A stretch of DNA of 64,000 nt from Thiohalomonas denitrificans (GTDB taxonomy: Bacteria; Pseudomonadota; Gammaproteobacteria; Thiohalomonadales; Thiohalomonadaceae): the NCBI RefSeq assembly GCF_016841685.1, contig NZ_JAENYR010000006.1:22108-86107 (forward strand). Direction: 5' to 3'. The notes under the pieces were generated by a model. It made no database searches. It had not been told where the DNA came from and was given only the letters and a program-made list of their open reading frames with translations. A program made the position numbers and the translations under genes. This document shows, in pieces, positions 1 to 7,742 of this stretch (position 1 is its first letter; each line of letters starts with the position of its first letter).

Positions 1-94
1 CCACCGAGAGCAGCACGGTAAGGAGAACCAGGCCCACAATCCTCCATGTCGAAGTCGTTTTGACCCGGGTGGGTTCCTGGTTGTCGGTGGCCAT
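1..94 (-). CDS. N-terminus of a membrane-anchored protein (cut by window edge)
   Basis: The reverse strand opens at ATG (94) and stays open to the window edge for 31 codons, too short for the ORF track. An AGAGGA ribosome site lies 7 bases upstream. The reading begins MATDNQEPTRVKTT, a short polar cytoplasmic-type head, followed by WRIVGLVLLTVLLSV, the start of a transmembrane segment or uncleaved anchor. The gene runs divergently from the His-rich gene at 379. Only the head is visible, so the family cannot be named; an adaptor-type or single-pass inner-membrane protein would fit. The overlapping plus-strand ORF 60..281 has no ribosome site and is taken as a shadow. Confidence 0.5.
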   Translation of the reverse strand, partial: MATDNQEPTRVKTTSTWRIVGLVLLTVLLSV

Positions 95-378
95 GATTTT
101 TTCCTCTGGATTCCTCGGTGATTCCATATTGACGACCAACGCGGTTCATCCATGTTCCGGAACACCGAAGGCGCGACCCCTATGGCCGACGCTCAACAAA
201 CTGGTCCCCTTTACTGTACCCATCAGCACTGTAATCCGTCCACGGTTTCCGTTCAGCTGCCGTTCAGGCTCCCTCGCATAACCTGAACGTCAACCTGGAA
301 AGAACGACAAGCGTGAGTGCTTTTGTTCTGACAGGGCAACCGGGGCAAACACCCCATAGCCTGAGAAGGAGACTGACC

Positions 379-828
379 ATGAACAACAAGACCTGGATTT
401 CCGCCCTTGCTATCGGCGTCGTTCTCAGTACCTCCCTGGTCCTGCCCGCCACCGCTTCGGCGCGCGAGATGGGCAAAGAGACATCAGCGAAGGTCGTCAA
501 GATCGCCGGGCGCCATGGTGATATGGACCGCGGCCAAGTAGAGCGCCGCAAGGTGGACAGCCGCTGGGCTCCACTGCGCCACACGTCCAAGCATCGTTCC
601 AAACACAACAAACGCGATAACGATTACAGGAGTCACCACCGCAAACACCGCCAGGAGGGCCGGGACCACCGCCAGGTGAAACAACACCGCGGTTACGGTC
701 ACACGAAGGGGCACCACAAACATCGTTACGAGCGCCGCGATTACCGTCCGGTGAAACAGCACCGCGATTACCGCCACCGCCGTGACGATGGCGTACGAGT
801 GCATATCGATTACGACTTCCGGTTATAA
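379..828 (+). CDS. His/Arg-rich small exported protein
   Basis: The protein has 149 residues from an ATG preceded by GAGAAGGAGAC; the ORF track starts 22 codons too early. Residues 1-28 form a signal peptide ending near TASA-RE. The mature part is extremely basic and rich in His, Arg, Tyr and Asp, with near-repeats around HRKHR, QVKQHRGY, PVKQHRDY and ending HIDYDFRL. The composition suggests a periplasmic metal- or polyanion-binding protein, loosely like RcnB-type proteins, but no catalytic motif is visible. It lies upstream of a PepSY protein and a PhoP/PhoQ-like pair, which fits a metal- or envelope-stress role. Function is inferred from composition and context only. Confidence 0.6.
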   Translation: MNNKTWISALAIGVVLSTSLVLPATASAREMGKETSAKVVKIAGRHGDMDRGQVERRKVDSRWAPLRHTSKHRSKHNKRDNDYRSHHRKHRQEGRDHRQVKQHRGYGHTKGHHKHRYERRDYRPVKQHRDYRHRRDDGVRVHIDYDFRL

Positions 829-934
829 GTCGTACGGCGCCGGGAGCCTGACTCCCGGCCCATTCGCATCCGCTGGATAAGGCCCGGCCACTACCGTATT
901 CTCATTTCCTGTGTTAAACCCGGTAAACCTTGCG

Positions 935-1210
935 ATGAAACGACTCACTGCCGCACTGCTTCTGTTCCTTGCCCTCGGCGCCCATACCTCGCTGGCGGCG
1001 CCCAGCGGGTATAACCAGAGCAACCTCACCATGGCCCAGGCCTCGGGCATGGCGCTCGACCAGGCAGCGGCACAGGTGCGCAGGGAGACCGGGGGGCGCA
1101 TCCTCTCCGCCGAAACGGTGCGCGAGAAGGGCCGCAAGGTCCACCGCATCAAGGTGCTGACCCCGGACCGCAAAGTGCGCATCGTCCGTATCGAGGCCAA
1201 CGGAAGATAA
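935..1210 (+). CDS. PepSY-domain exported protein
   Basis: The ATG at 935 gives MKRLTAALLLFLALGAHTSLAA, a clean signal peptide; the GTG at 911 would add eight residues with no better ribosome site. The mature 65-70 residues match a single PepSY domain: a helix with MALDQAAAQVRRETGG followed by strands ILSAETV, KVHRIKVLT and KVRIVRIEA. PepSY domains are small inhibitory or sensory modules common in the periplasm. The gene ends 7 bases before the response regulator, so the three form an operon. Single PepSY proteins often precede PhoP/PhoQ-like pairs and may modulate the kinase sensor domain; that role is inferred. Confidence 0.8.
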   Translation: MKRLTAALLLFLALGAHTSLAAPSGYNQSNLTMAQASGMALDQAAAQVRRETGGRILSAETVREKGRKVHRIKVLTPDRKVRIVRIEANGR

Positions 1211-1217
1211 AACTGCC

Positions 1218-1895
1218 ATGCGCATCCTGGTAATCGAGGACGAGATGACGCTGCTGGAGCAAATCCGTCAGCGGCTGGAGGCAGCTGGCCATGCCGTGGA
1301 CACCAGCAGCGATGGCAAGGAGGGACTGTTCCTTGCCAGCGAGTACCCGGTGGATCTCGCAGTAGTAGACCTGGGCCTGCCCGGCATGCCGGGGCTGGAG
1401 ATCATCCGCGCCCTGCGCGCCCGCGGCTACGACCTGCCCATCCTCATTCTCACCGCCCGCGCAAAATGGGAGGAGAAGGTCACCGGCCTGGAGGCCGGGG
1501 CCGATGACTACCTCGTCAAACCCTTTCACATGGAAGAGCTGCTGGCACGCGTCAAGGCGCTGCTGCGCCGCGCCACCGGCTCCGGTCGGGACGAACTGGC
1601 CTTCGGTCCGCTGCGGCTGGACACCAGCGGCCAGAGTGTCAGCCTCGGTACTGCACCGTTGGAGCTGACCGCCTACGAATACCGCCTGCTGGAGTACCTG
1701 GCACGGCACTACGGCAAGGTGATCCCCAAGGCGGAACTGGCCGACTACCTTTACCCCCACGACGATGACCGCGACAGCAATGTGATTGAGGTATTGATCG
1801 GCCGGCTGCGACGCAAGATCGACCCGGATAGCCGCACAAAGCCCATTGAAACCCTGCGTGGGCGCGGTTACCGCTTCAACCTGGAACCGGCGTGA
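1218..1895 (+). CDS. OmpR/PhoP-family response regulator
   Basis: This 225-residue regulator has an N-terminal receiver domain (about 1-115) with the acidic pocket E7/D8, the phosphoacceptor Asp51 in VVDLGLPG, the conserved Thr in LTARA and Lys in YLVKPF. It is followed by a winged-helix DNA-binding domain (about 125-222) ending with GRLRRKIDP and LRGRGYRFN. Length and layout are typical of PhoP/QseB/TctD regulators. It overlaps the kinase gene by four bases (GTGA), indicating translational coupling and making that kinase its partner. The input signal is not evident; the upstream PepSY and His-rich proteins point to cations or envelope stress. Confidence 0.93.
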   Translation: MRILVIEDEMTLLEQIRQRLEAAGHAVDTSSDGKEGLFLASEYPVDLAVVDLGLPGMPGLEIIRALRARGYDLPILILTARAKWEEKVTGLEAGADDYLVKPFHMEELLARVKALLRRATGSGRDELAFGPLRLDTSGQSVSLGTAPLELTAYEYRLLEYLARHYGKVIPKAELADYLYPHDDDRDSNVIEVLIGRLRRKIDPDSRTKPIETLRGRGYRFNLEPA

Positions 1896-3220
1896 TCTCC
1901 CTCTCGAACCGCGTAAGCCTGAGTGCCGCCGTTGTGCTGGCAGTCTTTATCGCCGCCACCGCCGTGGCGCTGGAGCGCGCCTTCGAGGACAGCGCCCGCT
2001 CGGCGACGCGTGAACGGCTTTTGGCACGGCTTTATCTGATCATGGCCGCCACCGAGGTAGACAACGAAGGGAAGTTGCAAATGCCCGAGCGGCTGGGTGA
2101 ACCGCGCCTCAACCTGCCCGGTTCCGGCCTCTATGCCCGGATCGACCGGACTGAGGGAGAGGTATTGTGGCACTCCGTTTCCGCCCTGGGACTGGAGCTG
2201 CCCGCCCCGCCCGCCACAGTGAAGGGCGCCGACCAGTTCTCCCATCGGTCTCGCAATGGTGAAGAGTATTTCCTCGCTACGCTGAATATCGAATGGGAGG
2301 CCAAGGTCGGCAGCATACCGTTGACTTTCAGCGTGCTGGAGGACCCTGACGCCTTTAACCAGCAGATGACTCGCTATCGCCACAGCCTTTGGGGCTGGTT
2401 GGGGGCAATGGCGTTTCTGCTGTTGCTGGCACTGGCCGGTGCGCTGGTCTGGGGGTTGCGGCCACTGCGTACCGTCGCCGGCGAGGTGCGGGCTATCGAA
2501 TCGGGGAAACAGCGGAGCCTGCAGCGGGATTACCCAAAGGAGATCCGTCGTCTCACCGACAACATCAACGCCCTGCTCCACCACGAACGGGCGCAGCAAT
2601 CACGCCACAAAAACGCCTTGGCTGACCTCGCCCACAGCCTCAAGACCCCGCTCGCGGTACTACGCGGCCTGGGCGGAAATGAGCGTTCACCGGTGATCGA
2701 CGAGCAGATCGCGAGCATGGACAACATCGTCCAGTATCAGCTGCAGCGCGCTGCCACCGCCGGCCGTTCGGCACTGGCGACACCCGTTGCCGTGGCGCCG
2801 CTGGCCGAACGGCTGCTGGCCAGTCTCCAGAAGGTCTATCGCGACAAGGCTATCGAGGTGGAAAAACAACTCGATAGCGAGTGTCGCTTTCGCGGTGACG
2901 AGGGCGATCTGATGGAGCTGCTGGGAAACCTGCTGGATAACGCCTGGAAGTGGGCCCGGCGAGGGATCTGGCTACGGGTGGATGGAGGTAGCGAGCACGA
3001 TTCGCTGCTCACCATGACCGTGGAGGATGACGGCCCCGGCATCGACGTAAACCGTGCCGAACAGGTGCTGGCTCGCGGCATGCGCCTGGACGAGGCCACG
3101 CCCGGGCATGGCATCGGCCTGCCGATGGTGTGGGATATCGTCGAGGCCTATGAGGGAACACTGGCCATTGAACGCTCCAGCCACGGCGGAGCACGCATCG
3201 TGGTCCGGCTGCCGCAGTAG
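1892..3220 (+). CDS. PhoQ-like sensor histidine kinase
   Basis: The GTG start overlaps the regulator stop. The 442-residue protein has a first membrane segment at about 8-28, a periplasmic sensor of roughly 130 residues (including DRTEGEVLWHS), a second membrane segment near 165-190 and a HAMP-like linker. A dimerisation helix carries the phosphorylated His near residue 247 (LADLAHSLKTPLAVL), and an ATPase domain shows N-box NLLDNAWKWA, G1 VEDDGPGI and G2 PGHGIGLPM. The sequence is closest to the PhoQ group, whose sensors answer to divalent cations or cationic peptides. A 48-bp stretch of the ATPase-region DNA (2870-2917) recurs, split by a mobile element, at 3863-4083. Confidence 0.92.
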   Translation: MISLSNRVSLSAAVVLAVFIAATAVALERAFEDSARSATRERLLARLYLIMAATEVDNEGKLQMPERLGEPRLNLPGSGLYARIDRTEGEVLWHSVSALGLELPAPPATVKGADQFSHRSRNGEEYFLATLNIEWEAKVGSIPLTFSVLEDPDAFNQQMTRYRHSLWGWLGAMAFLLLLALAGALVWGLRPLRTVAGEVRAIESGKQRSLQRDYPKEIRRLTDNINALLHHERAQQSRHKNALADLAHSLKTPLAVLRGLGGNERSPVIDEQIASMDNIVQYQLQRAATAGRSALATPVAVAPLAERLLASLQKVYRDKAIEVEKQLDSECRFRGDEGDLMELLGNLLDNAWKWARRGIWLRVDGGSEHDSLLTMTVEDDGPGIDVNRAEQVLARGMRLDEATPGHGIGLPMVWDIVEAYEGTLAIERSSHGGARIVVRLPQ

Positions 3221-3226
3221 GCAGAC

Positions 3227-3655
3227 TTAGCGTTCCGCTTCCCCTTTCTGCCGCGCCGCGGCGAGCTCCTTGAAAGTCACCGGCCGGGCGTCATTATCCC
3301 ACGCGGTGCGTGTGTAGTTGATCAAATCGAGCAATTCGCTGTCATTGACACGCCCTATATAGCCGATGGGCGGCATTCTGCCCGAATACACCTGGCGGTC
3401 GACTATCAGACCACCGTGATAGCCGAAGATGACCCGACTTAGATAGACCTGTACCTTCTCCGGGTCATCACTATTGACAAGCGGGTGGCCCGCCACAGGT
3501 GGAATGATCCCCGGAATGCCCTTGCCATCAGGCTGGTGACATACCGCGCAATGCTCAAAATAGAGCGCTTCGCCCGACTCGTTGGCGGCCATCGCTGCCG
3601 TCACCCCCAACAGGAGCCCTAACCCGACCAACCAGGCATGAGCCAATCGTGCCAT
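3227..3655 (-). CDS. Periplasmic monoheme cytochrome c (class I)
   Basis: This 142-residue protein has a signal peptide (1-23, ending AMA-AN) and one heme c site CAVCH at residues 36-40 preceded by LYFEH. A downstream SGRMPP supplies the likely sixth-ligand Met. The insertion around GIIPPVAGHPLV and FGYHGGL is typical of small diheme-oxidase-like or alcohol-dehydrogenase-associated cytochromes c. A GAGGGATG ribosome site precedes the ATG. It is convergent with the kinase and stands alone, so its redox partner is unknown; it could shuttle electrons to a terminal oxidase or to the Mtr-type conduit further along. Confidence 0.88.
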   Translation of the reverse strand: MARLAHAWLVGLGLLLGVTAAMAANESGEALYFEHCAVCHQPDGKGIPGIIPPVAGHPLVNSDDPEKVQVYLSRVIFGYHGGLIVDRQVYSGRMPPIGYIGRVNDSELLDLINYTRTAWDNDARPVTFKELAAARQKGEAER

Positions 3656-3862
3656 TTAACATCCCTCGCAAACCTGATTCAGCAGCCATTCTGCATCTAC
3701 ATACTAGCAGAACCAAAGAGAACACCACCCTTGCGCACAGGAGTTGGCGTCACCCGCCATTTAGCGTTGGACTGATCATCTCAAGGTACTGAGTACAAGC
3801 CGCAAAGGTGGATGGGAAGGAGATTCTTGAACGGATAGCGCGGTACAAAAATGATAACGGCT

Positions 3863-4083
3863 CTCGATAGCGAATGTCGCTTTCGCGGTGACGAGGGCCA
3901 GGGCAACCGCATACTTTGAAGCGAGCGGTGTAAGTCCTTGATAGCAGGTCGTCGGCAGCAGGGATGCTGCCGTCGAGCGTACACGGATGTATTTACAGCG
4001 TACCTGCTATCAAGGACTTATATCGCTCGCCGACATCAAAAGTGAGTATGCGTTTACCCTGTGACGAGGGCGATCTGATGGAG
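3863..4083. repeat. Copy of a kinase-gene fragment split by a mobile element
   Basis: Bases 3863-3898 match kinase positions 2870-2905, and 4061-4083 match 2895-2917. Together they rebuild a 48-bp stretch with one mismatch. The element at 3900-4060 sits between them, and the 11 bases GTGACGAGGGC occur on both sides as the target duplication. Outside these limits the similarity fades. The rest of the interval 3656-3862 holds no convincing gene. Confidence 0.85.
3900..4060. mobile_element. Family-1 MITE-like element, copy A
   Basis: This 161-bp imperfect palindrome has terminal inverted repeats AGGGCAACCGCATACT (left) and AGTGAGTATGCGTTTACCCT (right). It carries an internal arm AAGTCCTTGATAGCAGGT that recurs inverted as ACCTGCTATCAAGGACTT. 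It is flanked by GTGACGAGGGC on both sides (3888-3898 and 4061-4071). It has no coding capacity, so it must be moved by a transposase elsewhere. Orientation is opposite to copies B, C and D. Confidence 0.85.
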
Positions 4084-4121
4084 TCACTTTTCATGTTAGT
4101 CTTTCCGACTTTGTCGCCAAC

Positions 4122-4928
4122 ATGCAAACCATAATGCCAAATCACAGGCGATCTGTTCAGATTATTCTCTTCTGTTTTGCCCTGGCTGCTCTGCTGCTCG
4201 GCAACGGCTGTGCCATGGCTCCTGGCCGCGATGACACCGTAACGGCTAATGGCCCGCCCAACCAGTCCAACCCTTTCTTGCGCGCCGCAAAATCGGCCTT
4301 TTACGATTACGGCACTTGGCCGCTGCTGCTCGGTGCGGCCCTTTTCGGTGTCAGCGATTACGATACCGAGGTTGCCGACTACGCAATGGAACACAGGCCG
4401 CTATTCTCGACCAATGACAGTGCGGAACGAACCACCGACACGTTGAGGCGTCTTAGTTACGTCTTCACCTACGGTACCGCACTGGCCGTCGACGAGGGAT
4501 GGAGAAATAAGGGCGAAAGGGTGTTGACGGAGAGTACGGCGCTTTTCACAACACGCCTTGTCACGAAGCAAATGAACCTGCAGGTCGACCGCGAATATCC
4601 AAATGGAAGCGGCAATGATTCCTTTGGCTCTCACCATGCTGCAAGCCCCTTCGCCGCCGCAGCACTTACGCGCAGGAACATCACCAATATCGATATGCCA
4701 CGCTGGTCGGCAATCAGCATTAACGCCAGCGCCTATACCGCTGCCACCGTCAGTGCCTGGGGGCGTATCGAGATGGGACTCCACTATCCATCCGATCAGC
4801 TGGCCAGCGCAGCCGTCGGCAATTTCGTCGCCATCTTCTTCCACGATGCCTTTCTCTCGCAGAAGACAATGGTCGATCTCTCATTGCTGCCCGGTGGGGG
4901 TTATCTCGCTCTGCACGTCCCCTTTTAG
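4122..4928 (+). CDS. PAP2-superfamily phosphatase-like lipoprotein
   Basis: This 268-residue protein has an N-terminal signal peptide ending in a lipobox (LLLGNGC, about residues 24-30). The PAP2 signature is spread over the C-terminal half: VDREYPNGSG, SFGSHHA in place of PSGH, and a last motif with R-x5-H-x3-D spacing (RIEMGLHYPSDQLASA). These supply the histidines and arginine used by PAP2 acid phosphatases on lipid phosphates or similar substrates. The first motif is poorly conserved. Starts at 4122 or 4134 are both possible and neither has a good ribosome site. The element at 3900-4060 ends 61 bp upstream and may affect transcription. Confidence 0.75.
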   Translation: MQTIMPNHRRSVQIILFCFALAALLLGNGCAMAPGRDDTVTANGPPNQSNPFLRAAKSAFYDYGTWPLLLGAALFGVSDYDTEVADYAMEHRPLFSTNDSAERTTDTLRRLSYVFTYGTALAVDEGWRNKGERVLTESTALFTTRLVTKQMNLQVDREYPNGSGNDSFGSHHAASPFAAAALTRRNITNIDMPRWSAISINASAYTAATVSAWGRIEMGLHYPSDQLASAAVGNFVAIFFHDAFLSQKTMVDLSLLPGGGYLALHVPF

Positions 4929-5235
4929 CCTGCTGAGCAAGTTTGTTGGTACAGACAAAAAGATCATGCCGACAGGTTCATTCTCACCAGTAATCCATGT
5001 CAGTCAGGCCGTTATTGCCGCCGCATCCATGTCCGCCGCTTCCGTGCATGTACCGGACTTTGAAGATATTGGCGCCGGTAGAGGACTGCACCTCCAAATC
5101 ATCCCGCCATCACCGCAGCAACCGGAACAGCGCCAGTTACGGCACTACGCCTGGTGCACAAAGAAAAAACGGGATTAATGTCGGCCATTTTTTGGCGTAC
5201 TACGGTCTGGCGGGTCTCTTCGCCAAAGATTCGAT
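4929..5235. other. No gene seen
   Basis: The interval between the PAP2 gene and the IS66-type element has short ORFs on both strands but none with a ribosome site, signal peptide or family resemblance. Confidence 0.6.
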
Positions 5236-5342
5236 GTAACTGCTCGCCCGGGTGATCGCGCACGGCCCAGGAAGTCCGTCATCCCCTGTCACCTCCGCGT
5301 AGGCGGGGGTGACAGGGAATGACGGAGGGGGTGAGTAGCTAC
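5236..5342. mobile_element. Family-2 MITE (IS66-like ends), copy 1
   Basis: A 107-bp element runs from GTAACTGCTCGCC to GGTGAGTAGCTAC, with ends that are inverted repeats and an internal hairpin around CCGCGTAGGCGGGGGTGACAG. The flanks GATTCGAT and GATTCAAT are an 8-bp target duplication with one change. Ends beginning GTAA and 8-bp duplications are the hallmark of the IS66 family, so a related transposase probably mobilises it. It lies between the PAP2 and hemerythrin genes. Confidence 0.8.
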
Positions 5343-5448
5343 GATTCAATTCGCCTGCTCGCCTACGCGAGAGGCACAAACAGTGCGCCGCCTTGAACTC
5401 CGATAATCGGCCATCGAGATGTCTGCTAACGATTCCAGGCGGATCGCT

Positions 5449-5961
5449 TCAATAGGTAGGGAGGTAGAGCGGGTAGAGGGTTGCCTCCTCCCGTTCGATC
5501 CGATCCACCAGCACCTTGCCGATTGCCTCGAAGTCTCGGATGAAAGCCGTGGCAATGTCGATATCGACACCGATGGTCTCGTACTTTTTGAGAAAGTTCA
5601 TTACGTCTTTTCCGATGCCGTCCATTTCCCGGCGGAAACCATGGATCAGGTCGGAATTGGTGTCATCACCGGCGAGTTGGCGGTCGAGGTAGATATAGAG
5701 CCGGACGTTTTCAGTCAATAGATGGCCCTGCAATACGGCGCGAAACTCGTTCAGGCGCGCCGATACGGTCTCATAATCGCCAGCATCAAACGCCTCCTTG
5801 ATCGCAGTGTAGATCCTCAACAGTTTCTGATGGTCCTGCTCGAGACTGTTTACCAGCGCCGGATCGTAACGGATCTGGGTTCCGGGTGCCGGTGCATACT
5901 CCTGCCTACCAGCTAAGGTGGTGTCATTGTCTTTCGCTTTTCCTTTAAACAGGCCAAACAT
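5449..5961 (-). CDS. Hemerythrin-like domain protein
   Basis: This 170-residue cytoplasmic protein starts at an ATG preceded by AGGAGAAGG. Residues about 35-165 form a four-helix hemerythrin/HHE-type bundle: LEQDHQKLLRIY gives the first helix, LQGHLLTENVRLYIYL the second with H-x3-E, LIHGFRREMDGIG the third, and REEATLYPLY the last. The set His, His-x3-Glu and His fits a di-iron site, though the last helix has Glu/Tyr where classical hemerythrins have H-x4-D. Such proteins bind oxygen or nitric oxide or sense iron. It stands alone; the downstream element at 5236 separates it from other genes. Confidence 0.8.
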   Translation of the reverse strand: MFGLFKGKAKDNDTTLAGRQEYAPAPGTQIRYDPALVNSLEQDHQKLLRIYTAIKEAFDAGDYETVSARLNEFRAVLQGHLLTENVRLYIYLDRQLAGDDTNSDLIHGFRREMDGIGKDVMNFLKKYETIGVDIDIATAFIRDFEAIGKVLVDRIEREEATLYPLYLPTY

Positions 5962-6134
5962 CGGACCTTCTCCTTATATTTTCCCTTCGAGAGATAAATG
6001 TTATACACCCTTATTAATCAACGATGCAAAATCCCTCGCGATGGTTCCCATCGGCGAAGGTATGGCAGGACACGCCGGCAGATACATTCTTGGCCTTCAA
6101 GATATAACAATAGCGTGACGAATCCTGCAGGCTC

Positions 6135-6269
6135 TTAGCGGATCAGCCCAATCAGCCCGACGGCAATCAGGTAGGCTGCGACGACGAATCTGAACAGGCG
6201 CGGGACAACCAGACTGAGGATGCCAGCGACAAGCGCCAAAACGGGAAGAAGCTGAAGGTGAATGGTCAT
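6135..6269 (-). CDS. DUF3096 small membrane protein
   Basis: A 44-residue ORF below the track's length cutoff starts MTIHLQLLPVLALVAGILSL and ends IAVGLIGLIR. It has two hydrophobic segments joined by VPRLFRFVV, which matches the DUF3096 family of tiny two-helix membrane proteins in proteobacteria. An AAGGAA ribosome site lies 9 bases upstream of the ATG. Function is unknown; relatives are often found near stress or envelope genes. The ORF track shows only a shadow (6097..6363) here. Confidence 0.75.
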   Translation of the reverse strand: MTIHLQLLPVLALVAGILSLVVPRLFRFVVAAYLIAVGLIGLIR

Positions 6270-6483
6270 GAAGCATTTTCCTTGTTATCAGTGTGCCGAA
6301 CCATATGCCCGCTGAGGTCGACCTCGGCGGCAGCGCATTACAGTACACCACGTATCCCTCCACGTTTGCCGTGAAGATCCTCTCGAAATTGCGCTCCTGA
6401 ATGTAGTTAGGAGGCGCAACACTCCCTCATGGACACCCATTTCATGAGCACCAGGCGGCTCGGGCCTCGGCCGCGCAAGCACG

Positions 6484-7047
6484 TCAGAAAAAGAATTGCA
6501 TGCCGATGTGGGAATGACTGTCCAGCTCATAGTCGAACGAGTTTTCGAGACGAATTTCGACATGTCGGTATCCGGCGTAGACAAACGCGTGGGGGAGCAG
6601 CTGGTAATCGACACGAAGCGCGTACTCGTGCATCCGTTCACCATCCATGAAGGTGGTGATATCCGGTGCGTACCAGATGTCGGCGCCGAGCCCGACACGC
6701 GTGAGGGGCGAGAAGCGCATCCTGCCACCGAATGCGAATGCCCCCGCCTCGTGGGAATCCATGTCGGCCAGGATCAGCCGGGAGCCCAGTCCGATACGAA
6801 AAGTCTGATGGCCATTCCGGCTCTGACCGGAGACCAGAAAGCCTGCATGCGCGAGGAGGTCGGAGTTCTCCGAGTTCTCTGTATAGAGAACGCCGAGTTC
6901 CCCATCCATTCCCCGAGCCTCGTCTCCAATAGGCGAGCCATAGACCACTCGAACAGCATCGTCATGGAAGTTGAGATCTAGCGAGTCGGCGTATGTCGCT
7001 GTACCTGCCAACAGTAGCAGCATGGCGGTGAGGGCTATTTTTATCAT
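6484..7047 (-). CDS. YfaZ-family outer-membrane barrel protein
   Basis: This 187-residue protein has a signal peptide (about 1-20, ending TYA-DS) followed by alternating amphipathic strands: DLNFHDDAVRVVYG, GELGVLYT, HQTFRIGLGSRLI, GAFAFGGRMRFSP and EYALRVDYQLLP. It ends with the aromatic residue pattern GMQFFF used for barrel insertion. Strand spacing and the final Phe suggest an eight-strand barrel like YfaZ. The ribosome site is weak. No partner genes are evident; the 300 bp upstream are empty, so it is probably transcribed alone. Confidence 0.8.
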   Translation of the reverse strand: MIKIALTAMLLLLAGTATYADSLDLNFHDDAVRVVYGSPIGDEARGMDGELGVLYTENSENSDLLAHAGFLVSGQSRNGHQTFRIGLGSRLILADMDSHEAGAFAFGGRMRFSPLTRVGLGADIWYAPDITTFMDGERMHEYALRVDYQLLPHAFVYAGYRHVEIRLENSFDYELDSHSHIGMQFFF

Positions 7048-7384
7048 GATTGCATTTGTTTCTGGTTAAAAAATGTGAGCGGAAATAGTACCGGTAAACT
7101 GCGAAAATTTCCCGGACTCACTGCCTGTATGTGGTCATTTTTTGACAGGCGCCTTCCAAATTCTGCACTCTTGCAGGGGAGCTTCGAAGCGCGCTTCCCT
7201 CCTCCCATCCCCATGGCGGGTCGGCATAGCCTTCCGCGATTAGCCTTCGTTGCCTGGATCAGCTAGCGGCAAGTGCCAATCACCCCTCATGATCAATGGG
7301 TTGCCGCGTCAGGATAAGTAACTCACAAGAACGCTTTCCGTACCGTACAGATTGTTGGCGCCTTTATTGCTTCCAGATTGATCC
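7048..7384. other. No gene seen
   Basis: Between the barrel gene and the inverted-repeat element no reading frame with a start signal or family resemblance was found. The promoter of the barrel gene is probably here but no clear -35/-10 pair stands out. Confidence 0.6.
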
Positions 7385-7633
7385 AGGAGCCTGTCCGAGA
7401 ATAGCGGCCGTCACAGGGCGAGACGGATTGAGTTAGATTTCGGTCATTTGAGGCGAATACGACTGCATGGATGCAGTCGTCAGAGCGACGCATGCCGCCA
7501 TGGATGGCGGTAGTAGAGAAGGTCTGGAACCTATTCTCGAGGATGCCCAAGCCGACGAGTGCAGGGAAGCACTCGGTAGAGCGAAGCAGGATGCCCGAGC
7601 CGAGTAGGTCGGCCTATTCGCGGACAGGCTCCT
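7385..7633. mobile_element. Inverted-repeat (MITE-like) element before the regulator gene
   Basis: The ends AGGAGCCTGTCCGAGAATAG and CTATTCGCGGACAGGCTCCT are inverted repeats with 19 of 20 bases matching, 249 bp apart. Inside are several short hairpins (GACTGCATGGATGCAGTC, GCCGCCATGGATGGCGG, GAGTGCAGGGAAGCACTC). No target duplication is obvious. There is no coding capacity. It lies about 110 bp upstream of the sigma-54 regulator start, so it may influence that gene's expression. Confidence 0.7.
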
Positions 7634-7742
7634 AGGCCAAGCCTGAAACAAACGAAAGTTGAACACACCGCCCACGCGAGAGGCAGCGCATGGTCTCATG
7701 CTCGGATCCCAGGTATCGAGCCAATTCATTGGAGGGGGCAGA

